Source: Planctomycetota bacterium
GTDB taxonomy: Bacteria; Planctomycetota; Brocadiia; SM23-32; JAKLEA01
DNA: 45,898 bases
Direction: 5' to 3'
Assembly: GCA_022711755.1 (NCBI GenBank)
Contig: JAKLEA010000034.1
Span: 1-45,898, forward strand
Numbering within the stretch: the first letter of the stretch is position 1; the number at the start of each line of letters is the position of its first letter. This document shows positions 35,389 to 42,768 of the stretch, one piece after another. The notes below the pieces were generated by a model, which was not told the origin of the DNA, did no database searches, and saw only the letters and a program-made list of their open reading frames with translations. The position numbers and the translations under genes were made by a program.

Positions 35389-36621
35389 TCACCCCCACAT
35401 CCTGATTGGAAGATGAGCGTTGGTTTTTTTGCGGTCCGGCGGCATGTGGACCTTGAAGATTCCGGTCGGCTTTGGGCCGACGTGGCCGAAGAACAGGTCT
35501 CCGTTATGGTCCGCCGCGCCCCGCGAGACGTATTGCGCGAACTGGTCCGGGCGCTCAAGGAGGGCGACTTCATCGCGTTCCAAAGTGTTTGGATTGAGTC
35601 TCCAGACCACGCCTTCGCGTTCTTTTCTGTCGGGCGGAGTCGGATTATAGACGGGGTCGCGCCAGCGGGAGGCGACGTAATAGAGCATTCCGTCACCGGC
35701 AAAGGTCAATCCGCCGCAGTGGTCGAGGAATGTGTTGTACGGGATGGTCAGGTCGCGCTTCTGCGTGCTGGGGCCGAGGTCTTCGACGCGTCCCCATTCG
35801 CCCTCGTTCGGCCATATGCGCATGAGGTACGGGTTTGCGATCCATGTTCCGGCATAAATCGCCTCCCCGTCCGGAGACGCGCAGCAATCGTAGAAGACGC
35901 TGTGCCAGCCGGTCTGGTATTCAGGATTGTGCGGGAGGACGTAGGGAGACCATTCCAGACGGTCCTGGTCGGGATCGTAGCGGACAAGACGCCCGTAATC
36001 GCTCGTCGTCCAGACGCGATGCTTCTTGTCAATGAACAGCGCCTGCGCGTTCACGGAGCCGATGCGCCCGATATCCCGGCGGGAACGTTTCTTGATATCG
36101 TAGATGATGAAATGATCGCGCGGGTAGCTCAGGGCGTAGAGCAGCCCCCGGTCTTCGTCGTGCAGCAGGCAGCGGCAGCCCTCCTTCGGTATGAGTGTGT
36201 CCCACCAGAGAACCTTATCCGCGCGGGTGTCGAATGCCAGCAACGCGCTTCCCCTGAAGCAGCGTTCCGGGTCGTTCCACGATAACCAGGGCGAATATGC
36301 CGGCTGGTCAATCGGGGGGCCGGACAGGTGCGTGGCCATGTACATGATCCCGTCGCGCATGGACGGCGAGAAGCTGTAGTGAATCTTGCATTGCGTGGCG
36401 CGCCCGGAGTCGTAGGGATCGTCAACCATCTCGTCCAGCGCGAAGAGGTAGTCGAGGGCGTCGGTCTTCTCATTGTAGCGGACGACCTTGACCACGCCGC
36501 CGGGCACGCCCTCGGCGCATGCGGCGGCGTAAATCCTGCCGTCAGGCCCGACGGAGAGCGACCAACAGGAATCCGAATCGGGATGCTGCGTGAACTGGTA
36601 CCAGGAGACTTTGTAGCCCAT
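35389..36621 (-). CDS. Beta-propeller-like protein, first of a pair
   Basis: A 410-residue protein beginning MGYKVSWYQFTQHPDSDSCW, with blade motifs such as LSVGPDGRIYAAAC, ALFIDKKHRVWTTSDYGRL, CASPDGEAIYAGTW and LTFAGDGMLYYVASRW. The D-G-x-[ILV]-Y pattern is that of SMP-30/virginiamycin-B-lyase-like propellers. There is no signal peptide or membrane helix. The start is the ATG at 36621 with GGAG six nt upstream; an in-frame TTG four codons before overlaps that site. It is followed 3 bp later by a second propeller gene, so the two may form a pair or complex. Neither enzymatic activity nor ligand can be assigned. Confidence 0.72.
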   Translation of the reverse strand: MGYKVSWYQFTQHPDSDSCWSLSVGPDGRIYAAACAEGVPGGVVKVVRYNEKTDALDYLFALDEMVDDPYDSGRATQCKIHYSFSPSMRDGIMYMATHLSGPPIDQPAYSPWLSWNDPERCFRGSALLAFDTRADKVLWWDTLIPKEGCRCLLHDEDRGLLYALSYPRDHFIIYDIKKRSRRDIGRIGSVNAQALFIDKKHRVWTTSDYGRLVRYDPDQDRLEWSPYVLPHNPEYQTGWHSVFYDCCASPDGEAIYAGTWIANPYLMRIWPNEGEWGRVEDLGPSTQKRDLTIPYNTFLDHCGGLTFAGDGMLYYVASRWRDPVYNPTPPDRKEREGVVWRLNPNTLERDEVALLERPDQFAQYVSRGAADHNGDLFFGHVGPKPTGIFKVHMPPDRKKTNAHLPIRMWG

Positions 36622-37070
36622 GTTCTTCTCCAAACGCTTCTCTTGCAGACTTCCGGCGTCTCGATGACAACACTAAGACGGGAGCGAGGCTCCAGAGCCG
36701 GCGACAGCACTATATGACGTTATGGCGCGGTGTGGAAGGGGGTGATTAAAGAAATCGAGGGTCTGTTTGAGTGAAACCGACGACGTCGCCAAAATGATAT
36801 TGTAGAAAATTATATCCGCACGTGCTTCATTATCAGAGCCTTATAATTATTTTTGAACATATTCCCGGACTTCTCTCCTGGAACTTGCGTTTAAAGAAGA
36901 TAGAGAAAAAGGGGTGTACAGGACCAAGCCGAAAGCCTGTCATGTGCGTGGGGCCGGCATCTCGCCAATGAGTTCGTAGATAAATGCCGGGCGAGGCGCG
37001 ACTTCACGCAAGACCGCCGCAGGCAAGGTCTTCGGACTGGTTTTCGATTCGGAAAGAGAGGAGAGGGACG
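36622..37070. other. AT-richer upstream region of the toxin gene
   Basis: About 450 bp between divergent genes. The stretch 36790-36860 is markedly AT-rich against the rest of the window and contains a perfect TATAAT at 36842-36847, but no good -35 at the right spacing. A weak inverted repeat (CTCGCC/GGCGAG, about 36960-36997) precedes the toxin gene. No small gene is supported. Confidence 0.45.
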
Positions 37071-39947
37071 ATGGAGACAATACGCAAGGAGATTGTAGCG
37101 GGAGCCGATTGCAAACGGCCTGATGAGGCAGATGGGAGCAATGTCTTCACAGAACAAAGGGAAGCGGGGTACTGGCTGCGGCGTTTGCTGCGGGACGCGC
37201 GCGGATTCTGCGAGGCGATCATGGCCAACTACCGTCTCGTTGAACCGCCGCCGGCGTGGGGCCTCGCCCGTGTGCGGGCCGACTCAGCCGCCGCTTCGGA
37301 CAGGCAACCGGAAGATACGGAAAGCGATGCTCCCGACCCGGCTGGGGCTAACCAGCAACGCAAGGCATTGTTGATCTATCTCGGCCTTGCTGAAAGGGAT
37401 ATGACGGAGGATGACCGCGCGCAGTTGCGCCTGGCGCTGGGCATTGAGAATGCCGGCAAACCGGGCGCAGGCCCGGACCCCGTCGCCGATGTCAGGCCGG
37501 ACGCCGGAAAGGACCATGCGGATGCCGGCGCGGGGGAGGCGCTTGATTCGCTGGAGGCATTTGAGGCGGCGATGCGCCGCTGGCTGGCGCAGATTGAGAA
37601 TCCACCGCGGGACTCCGCCGAACACAACCTTTCCGGTCGGACATCCGCCAGCGGGATTCTCCCATATCAGGAATCGCCATGCCTGGACATCCCAGCCCGA
37701 AACTTCCCCGACTTGCGCGACGGGGAACGCAAGGACAGCGTAGACAGCAATGGCAGGGACGCGGCCGGTAGAAACGATGACAGAGGAAACGCGGCCGGTG
37801 CATGCGACGCCTGCGGAAGCGCCGCCGGCGTTGACGCCGCTGACGACGGGATACTGCGCTTCGGGGGAACGTATCCGGACAGGAAGCGAAACAAGGGAAC
37901 CGTCCACTTCCGAAACATTGACGGCCGCGTCGTGGCCATCAAGGGAGATGATCCGGCGGGCGGACGGAGTCAGGCAAGAGCCAACGGATCGAGCGCGGAC
38001 AATCACAATGTTGCGTCGGAGCAAGACGCTCGAGAACAGGATGGCAAGCGTGAAAAGACAAACGCTGTGGGGGAGAACAAAGGGGACGCAAGACCACATA
38101 CAAGACCGGGAGACGAACAGGGCGCGAACTCGCAAGGTGCGCCGGAAAGCGAAAAATTGACCGATAAAGAAGCGCGCCGACTCAAGGAAATCGAGAGCGA
38201 CCTTGAAGCCGGCAGGGAACTGACAGATGAGCAAAAGAGATTCCTAGGTGAGTTTTCGGCAAAGCATGGAAGGGAGATTCAGGCGGCACTCAAGGGAACA
38301 CTTCTCCAACGTCTGTTTCTCGGAATGTCGCCTGACGATGCCGACGACACGACTGATACGGGATTGGATGCTGCATACCAGCAAAGGCTTCAACGCGCCT
38401 TTCAGACAAACCGCGACAATCCACTTATGGGCGATCCGACTGGAACGGCTTGGCACTTCGGCGGTTTGGCCGGTGGACTTGCCGGGGCGGCAGAAGCCGG
38501 AATGAGTCTGGAAGGATACTACGAAAGCATAAGGAGCGGCGAATCTGCGTCTGTCGCCGGGATATTTCTTAAAAGCGTCCCGATAGGCGCGTTCATGGCT
38601 GCGAAAGGCATCGTTGACGCCATGGCGCATCTGCCAACCACGGTTCGGTCAGTGGGGCGATTGGGAGCAATGGCCCTGGACGGCGGCCTCGGGGAAATCC
38701 TCAACATGCAGTTGAAAGCCGTGTTGAACGCCGATCCGGAAGACCAGGCGCAGATGCTGGGAGAATTTATCGGGCAGTGGGGGATGGGCGAACTGATTGC
38801 CAATCCGGGCAACGCCAAGTGGTTGGGGGACAGGCTGAAGATGCTTGGGCAAGCCGCTGGAGGCAATCTGAAAGACAAAGCCGTCGCCTTGGCAAAAGGC
38901 GCGCCAGACGCATGGTCCGCCGCGATATGCATGAGGCATGGCGGAATGACGATGAAGGAGATAACGGCAGAACTCCTGCGAAATCCCAATAACTATTGCT
39001 TCATCGAAGAAACGCCGGTGCATACCCCGCAGGGGATCGTTCCCATCGAGAATTTAAATGCTGGAGACCATGTCAAGAGTTGTGTCGTAACAGACCATCC
39101 CGGCAGTACCGCCCATGCGGCAATAGGTGAGACATCAGAGGGTGTCGTTGCCGAAGTCATTGCGCTTGTCTTCCCCGACGAAGCAATTCTGTGTACGCCG
39201 GCGCATCCGTTCTTTGTTCTGGGAAAAGGATGGACTGAAGCCGCGGATATGCGGCCCGGCGACCGTATTCCGGATGTCGAAGGCAGGCCTGTTTCACTGA
39301 AGAGCTCCGAAACGCGGTCCGGCAAGTTCCGTGTCTTCAACTTCACGACGCCAGGTCTAGGCACATACTTCGTCGGCAATTCCGGCCTGCTGGTCCACAA
39401 CGGCGGGATGGCATGCAGCGTGAAACATGTGCAGGACTTTGCAAAAAACGTCGGTATCTTTGAGGATCTAACAAACGAACAGGTAGATATGTTCAGAAGC
39501 GCGTATGCTATGTATGATGAAGCAAAGCAGCGCTTCAATAAGCCTTGGCTCGATCGCCCCGCGTTACGCGATGATTTTGTGCGTGCTGGCCACCTACTGG
39601 CAGACGATGTCGTTCATCACAAGATTCCACTGGAGGTGTTGTGGAAATTCCCAGGAGTTTTTAAGCCTGGTGAAATCAACTCGTGGAACAATTTCATGGG
39701 AATGCAGAAAAAGGTCCATGTCGCATTCAGCGGATATTGGCGTGAGGCGATTCCGCGAATCTGGAAGATGCTCAAAGATGATGGAGTTAAGCTCGACCAA
39801 CCGGAATTCGCGCATAAAGCCCGAATATACATTGAGGCAGCCAGAGATTTGGTGACCCCGGAAAACGCCGCTATTCTCAAGGATGATTCCAGCCTCTTTG
39901 TTGATGGCTTGAGGAAACAAGCCGCTGGAAGACAACCTTTTCCATAA
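37071..39947 (+). CDS. Polymorphic toxin with Hint autoprotease and HNH/EndoVII-like nuclease tip
   Basis: A 958-residue protein. The N-terminal half is polar and low-complexity with no recognised trafficking domain or signal peptide. A Gly/Ala-rich, partly hydrophobic stretch (about 465-560, WHFGGLAGGLAGAAEAG onward) follows. The Hint domain runs from C643 (YCFIEETPVHTPQG) through HPFFVLGKGW to the terminal H776-N777; the next residue is Gly, so it should cleave off the tip rather than splice. The tip (778-958) has H849-H850-K-I-P, N870 and H883, an HNH/EndoVII-like metal site of the HHxIP type, suggesting a DNase. The ATG at 37071 has AGGAG/GAGGG upstream. It is followed by an immunity gene with its own promoter and a downstream archive of alternative tips. 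The delivery route is unknown. Confidence 0.87.
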   Translation: METIRKEIVAGADCKRPDEADGSNVFTEQREAGYWLRRLLRDARGFCEAIMANYRLVEPPPAWGLARVRADSAAASDRQPEDTESDAPDPAGANQQRKALLIYLGLAERDMTEDDRAQLRLALGIENAGKPGAGPDPVADVRPDAGKDHADAGAGEALDSLEAFEAAMRRWLAQIENPPRDSAEHNLSGRTSASGILPYQESPCLDIPARNFPDLRDGERKDSVDSNGRDAAGRNDDRGNAAGACDACGSAAGVDAADDGILRFGGTYPDRKRNKGTVHFRNIDGRVVAIKGDDPAGGRSQARANGSSADNHNVASEQDAREQDGKREKTNAVGENKGDARPHTRPGDEQGANSQGAPESEKLTDKEARRLKEIESDLEAGRELTDEQKRFLGEFSAKHGREIQAALKGTLLQRLFLGMSPDDADDTTDTGLDAAYQQRLQRAFQTNRDNPLMGDPTGTAWHFGGLAGGLAGAAEAGMSLEGYYESIRSGESASVAGIFLKSVPIGAFMAAKGIVDAMAHLPTTVRSVGRLGAMALDGGLGEILNMQLKAVLNADPEDQAQMLGEFIGQWGMGELIANPGNAKWLGDRLKMLGQAAGGNLKDKAVALAKGAPDAWSAAICMRHGGMTMKEITAELLRNPNNYCFIEETPVHTPQGIVPIENLNAGDHVKSCVVTDHPGSTAHAAIGETSEGVVAEVIALVFPDEAILCTPAHPFFVLGKGWTEAADMRPGDRIPDVEGRPVSLKSSETRSGKFRVFNFTTPGLGTYFVGNSGLLVHNGGMACSVKHVQDFAKNVGIFEDLTNEQVDMFRSAYAMYDEAKQRFNKPWLDRPALRDDFVRAGHLLADDVVHHKIPLEVLWKFPGVFKPGEINSWNNFMGMQKKVHVAFSGYWREAIPRIWKMLKDDGVKLDQPEFAHKARIYIEAARDLVTPENAAILKDDSSLFVDGLRKQAAGRQPFP
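39442..39508 (+). repeat. 67-bp perfect direct repeat, copy 1 (active toxin tip)
   Basis: This stretch is identical over 67 bp to 40844-40910. It encodes the conserved head of the nuclease tip (KNVGIFEDLTNEQVDMF and onward), just after the Hint domain. Identity ends abruptly on both sides, so it is a natural site for recombination between active and silent tips. Confidence 0.95.
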
Positions 39948-39950
39948 ACT

Positions 39951-39979
39951 TTGACATGAGTTTTCGAGAGAGGTAGAAT
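39951..39979 (+). promoter_or_regulatory. Strong independent promoter of the first immunity gene
   Basis: Perfect TTGACA at 39951-39956 and TAGAAT (five of six) at 39974-39979 are separated by 17 bp. It lies immediately after the toxin stop codon. The predicted start near 39986 coincides with the GTG/ATG start region, so the immunity mRNA may be leaderless. Independent strong expression would keep protection in place without toxin transcription. Confidence 0.6.
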
Positions 39980-39984
39980 AATCG

Positions 39985-40605
39985 GTGATGAAAATCTATA
40001 ATCTTCGCAATTTAGTTCCATGCGACGTATTGTGGGCGCCGGTATGTCATGTTCTGTGCAAAGCATGCGGAGCAGCGATACTGCGGTTTGCCAGTCTGGG
40101 AGATGTCATAGAACTTGACAGCTTTGCGGGTGAAGATTTGATGTCGTGCGATGTTGGATTCGTATGCTCTCAAAGAGCCATGAAAAAGTTACTTTGCCTG
40201 CCTGGCTTGGATATTACCAGCGTTCAATGCCGGCAAGGAACGTATTGGGATCAATTGCATCAGGATGGATTCCGCCCTCCCCGGCGTCTATGGCAAGTAG
40301 CAGTCAGTGCGGAAGTGGAAGGATTCAATCCGGGACTTGTTCCAAAGCAGACGGAACCTCCTTGTTCGGAGTGCGGCAGGTCGAAATGGGTTACATCATC
40401 AGAACGCATTGCATCCGGCCGAAGAGATTGGGAATTTTGGAGACCGAAAAGGAAGCAATGGAATGGGGAGGCCGCGTTCTGGATGGTTGACCAGAGCCTG
40501 GATCGATCAGGTCCGATCGTAACCCAGGCGTTCGTGGACATCGTCGAGGACTTCAACCTTGGTCCTGACGCTGAAATACATGAAGTGAAATGGGCAGAGG
40601 AGTGA
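39985..40605 (+). CDS. Double-CXXC immunity protein A (cognate of the active tip)
   Basis: A 206-residue protein with two Cys pairs, CKACG near the N-terminus and CSECG near residue 127, and a C-terminus ending FNLGPDAEIHEVKWAEE. The double-CXXCG layout recalls immunity proteins described with Myxococcus SitA toxins (recognition from memory). Placement directly after the toxin gene argues that it neutralises that nuclease. The start may be GTG 39985 or ATG 39988. Its last 132 bp and 49 bp beyond are identical to the fifth immunity gene at 44511, while the rest differs, so it is a recombinant or recently converted gene. It has no membrane segment, consistent with cytoplasmic protection against a DNase. 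Confidence 0.82.
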   Translation: MMKIYNLRNLVPCDVLWAPVCHVLCKACGAAILRFASLGDVIELDSFAGEDLMSCDVGFVCSQRAMKKLLCLPGLDITSVQCRQGTYWDQLHQDGFRPPRRLWQVAVSAEVEGFNPGLVPKQTEPPCSECGRSKWVTSSERIASGRRDWEFWRPKRKQWNGEAAFWMVDQSLDRSGPIVTQAFVDIVEDFNLGPDAEIHEVKWAEE

Positions 40606-40654
40606 GGAGATCACAACCATATTGAGTCCTCGTGAGTCATTGCATTTTTACTTG
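40474..40654 (+). repeat. 181-bp perfect direct repeat, copy 1
   Basis: Identical to 45000-45180 over 181 bp. It covers the C-terminal coding end of immunity gene A and 49 bp of downstream sequence. Recombination between the copies would excise 4,526 bp holding the silent tip, immunity genes B-D, the second Hint-toxin gene and part of gene E. Confidence 0.95.
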
Positions 40655-40660
40655 GGGAAT

Positions 40661-40827
40661 TCGGGGACGTTTCCCTATTTCATGTATTACGATAGTTCTG
40701 CTTTCTGGGGCGCCCGACTTTCCCCGCCTTCACTGCGCGTCCCAACAGCCGATCAATCCCGCCAATAAACTAAATAATCGTCCCCAATATAACACGCCGA
40801 CAAATCATATAATAGGGTAACGTCCAC
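40661..40827. mobile_element. MITE-like element 1 with GGGGACGTT-type inverted ends
   Basis: GGGGACGTTTCCC at 40663-40675 is mirrored by GGGTAACGTCCAC at 40815-40827, imperfect terminal inverted repeats. The left half (TTTCATGTATTACG, then CTTTCTGGGGCGCC) matches element 2 at 45486-45562; element 1 carries about 90 extra internal bp. It encodes no transposase and probably depends on one elsewhere (REP-associated or similar). A consensus TATAAT lies at 40808-40813 facing the silent toxin tip. It sits exactly between immunity gene A and the start-less tip. Confidence 0.75.
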
Positions 40828-40843
40828 AATATCCACAATATCA

Positions 40844-40910
40844 CAAAAAACGTCGGTATCTTTGAGGATCTAACAAACGAACAGGTAGATATGTTCAGAA
40901 GCGCGTATGC
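40844..40910 (+). repeat. 67-bp perfect direct repeat, copy 2 (silent toxin tip)
   Basis: Identical to 39442-39508 and in the same reading frame relative to the toxin tip. Sequence diverges immediately after, where the alternative tip begins to differ from the active one. Confidence 0.95.
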
Positions 40911-41343
40911 GATCTACGACACGGCGAGAGACAACTTCGATAAGCCATGGCTGGAAAGACCATCTTTACGCGACAAGTTCGCAAAAATCATGAAATTGGC
41001 TGCGGGTGAAGAAGTCCATCACGTGATACCTCTGGGGATACTGTGGAAATTCCCTGGAACGTTTAAACCAGGCGAGTTAAACTCCCATGTTAATTTCATG
41101 GGCTTGCCAAAGACGGTCCATGATTTCTACAATAAATACTGGATTTCGGCCATCCCGGAGATTTGGAGAGTGATAAAAAGCGAACGGCATTTGAAGGTGG
41201 ATGATCCCGGTTTTGCGGATGCCGCCCGACATTACATTGAAAAGGCAAGGGATTTCGTTACCCCGGAGAATGTCGGACGCATTGATAGCGACTATCAGGT
41301 GTTTACGGAAGAACTGAAGCGGCGTCTAGCATCCGAATACTGA
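40844..41343 (+). pseudogene. Start-less alternative nuclease tip (silent cassette)
   Basis: The frame is open from 40816 to a stop at 41341-41343 but has no start codon or ribosome site before the conserved Met at 40891. It encodes about 165 residues homologous to the active tip, with EEVHHVIPLGILWKFPGTF, N in GELNSHVNF and H in KTVHDFY, so the HNH/EndoVII-like site is intact. The first 67 bp equal the active gene; the remainder is a diverged variant (for example KPWLERPSLRDKF against KPWLDRPALRDDF). It lacks the Hint and N-terminal parts. It looks like an orphan tip that becomes functional after recombination into the full gene. Immunity gene B starts about 20 bp after its stop codon. Confidence 0.85.
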
Positions 41344-41362
41344 GAAGAGGCGCGTGGAGAAA

Positions 41363-41989
41363 ATGGCGCGAATTCGTCCTCCCCATGTCTATTACCTGTC
41401 GGGTGTCCGCCCGGTGAATCTCTTCGCCGTCCCGACGTGGCCTGCGCAATGCAAGTCGTGCGGACACGGCATGATGGCATATGCGCTTCTTGGGGACTTC
41501 GTGGAACTGCTCCACCACTATTATGGCGAGGATCTCTTTTGCGTTGACACGGGATTCTGTTGCTCTCCCCGGCTGACGCGGGCGCTCAGGATTCTTCCCG
41601 GCCTGGAGTTCATGCGTTTGGAGGCAAGGTATCACGGTTATTCCACCATTGACACAACCCCTGGAATCAAACGTCCGAAATTCTTCTGGCTTCCACAGAT
41701 CAACTCGAACGTCGCTGACATGGCGATCGTGGAAGGCGGGCGATGCTGCCGGGATTGCGGCTGGCGCGAGTGGGTCTCGCCGCGGGGAGAAGGCGAGCCG
41801 TTCAGGCCGATGTGGGAATACTGGCGTCCCCAGCCTGATGATTGGGATGGAAGTCCATTCTTCTGGCTGGTATCCCAAAACCTAGATCGTCTTGGCCCGC
41901 TCATAACACAGCCGGCTTTGGACGTGATCGAAGATTTCAACCTCGGAACAGAAACGCAGATTCACGAAGTGCAGTGGCATGAGGAGTGA
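41363..41989 (+). CDS. Double-CXXC immunity protein B (beside the silent tip)
   Basis: A 208-residue paralogue of immunity A, with CKSCG and CRDCG and the family C-terminus FNLGTETQIHEVQWHEE. Its placement just after the silent tip suggests it is the matching antidote that would travel with that tip. I use the ATG at 41363 (GGAG four nt upstream); the in-frame GTG at 41354 is the alternative. Sequence similarity to A is moderate and even along the length, unlike the A/E pair. It is followed by immunity C 5 bp after its stop codon, so the two are probably cotranscribed. No promoter was found directly upstream. Confidence 0.8.
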   Translation: MARIRPPHVYYLSGVRPVNLFAVPTWPAQCKSCGHGMMAYALLGDFVELLHHYYGEDLFCVDTGFCCSPRLTRALRILPGLEFMRLEARYHGYSTIDTTPGIKRPKFFWLPQINSNVADMAIVEGGRCCRDCGWREWVSPRGEGEPFRPMWEYWRPQPDDWDGSPFFWLVSQNLDRLGPLITQPALDVIEDFNLGTETQIHEVQWHEE

Positions 41990-41994
41990 TAGTG

Positions 41995-42621
41995 ATGTCA
42001 TACCGCGCAAGACCGCGACTATACTATGCCGACTGGTTGCTGTATACAAGCTACGGATGCATGCCGCAGTGGATCGTCTTCTGTGAGAAGTGCCGCAGGA
42101 TGGTGGAAATCTGGGAAAGAAGATGGGGGCCATTATACCTTGACTGGTATGAGGGACAGGACCTTATCGAAGCCGAAAGCCTGCTTTATTGCACATTGCC
42201 TTTGATGGAATCACTGACCGTTCTGCCGGGATTGGAATTCCGGCAGGTGGAGACTTCGGAACACCTCCTCATCAAGTCTGATATAGTAATTTCCATGGAC
42301 CGATTCTGGGGGATTGAGAATCAGCACATCCTCATGGGCGCGGATCTGCTGCGAGTCCAGGACATGAGCCGCCCCCCCTGCCCGGAGTGCGGAATGCATC
42401 CTTTCATTGATCTGCCGGACAAGGTTCTCTACGAAGGCCGCGAATGGGAGACGTGGCGCGTGGACTTCAGCGAGTGGAACGGCGAGAGCTTCCTCTGGAT
42501 AGCCGAACCGAGCGGGTATCTGCGCGGGCCGATATTCACTGAGGCTTTTATGGAAATCGCCAGCCGGTTCAATCTCGGCGCGGACGTCAAGATCCATAAG
42601 GTCGAGTGGGATGAAGAGTAA
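41995..42621 (+). CDS. Double-CXXC immunity protein C
   Basis: A 208-residue paralogue with CEKC and CPECG and the C-terminus FNLGADVKIHKVEWDEE. The ATG at 41995 has GAGGAG eight nt upstream, within the end of gene B. It is the closest relative of the truncated relic at 45243 (both share VFC-x-x-CRRM and GP-L near the first Cys pair). It has no adjacent toxin tip of its own on the 5' side, so it may protect against a toxin now lost or carried by neighbouring strains. About 150 bp separate it from the second Hint-toxin gene. Confidence 0.8.
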   Translation: MSYRARPRLYYADWLLYTSYGCMPQWIVFCEKCRRMVEIWERRWGPLYLDWYEGQDLIEAESLLYCTLPLMESLTVLPGLEFRQVETSEHLLIKSDIVISMDRFWGIENQHILMGADLLRVQDMSRPPCPECGMHPFIDLPDKVLYEGREWETWRVDFSEWNGESFLWIAEPSGYLRGPIFTEAFMEIASRFNLGADVKIHKVEWDEE

Positions 42622-42768
42622 TGCCTTCTGCCCCGAAAATCCCCGCTGCGAACGTAGCGCGAGCGTCCCGCCCGGTGGGGACTTTCATTATCTTCGGGTA
42701 AGGTGCCACCTTATGAACGATTGGCCGGATACCGGCAAGGTTGGAAATGACTTGCCGGGGCGGCGAAG

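Noticed and set aside
34903..36285. 460-codon plus-strand open frame
   Set aside because: It lies antisense across the two propeller genes, which show repeated blade motifs; high GC explains the open frame.
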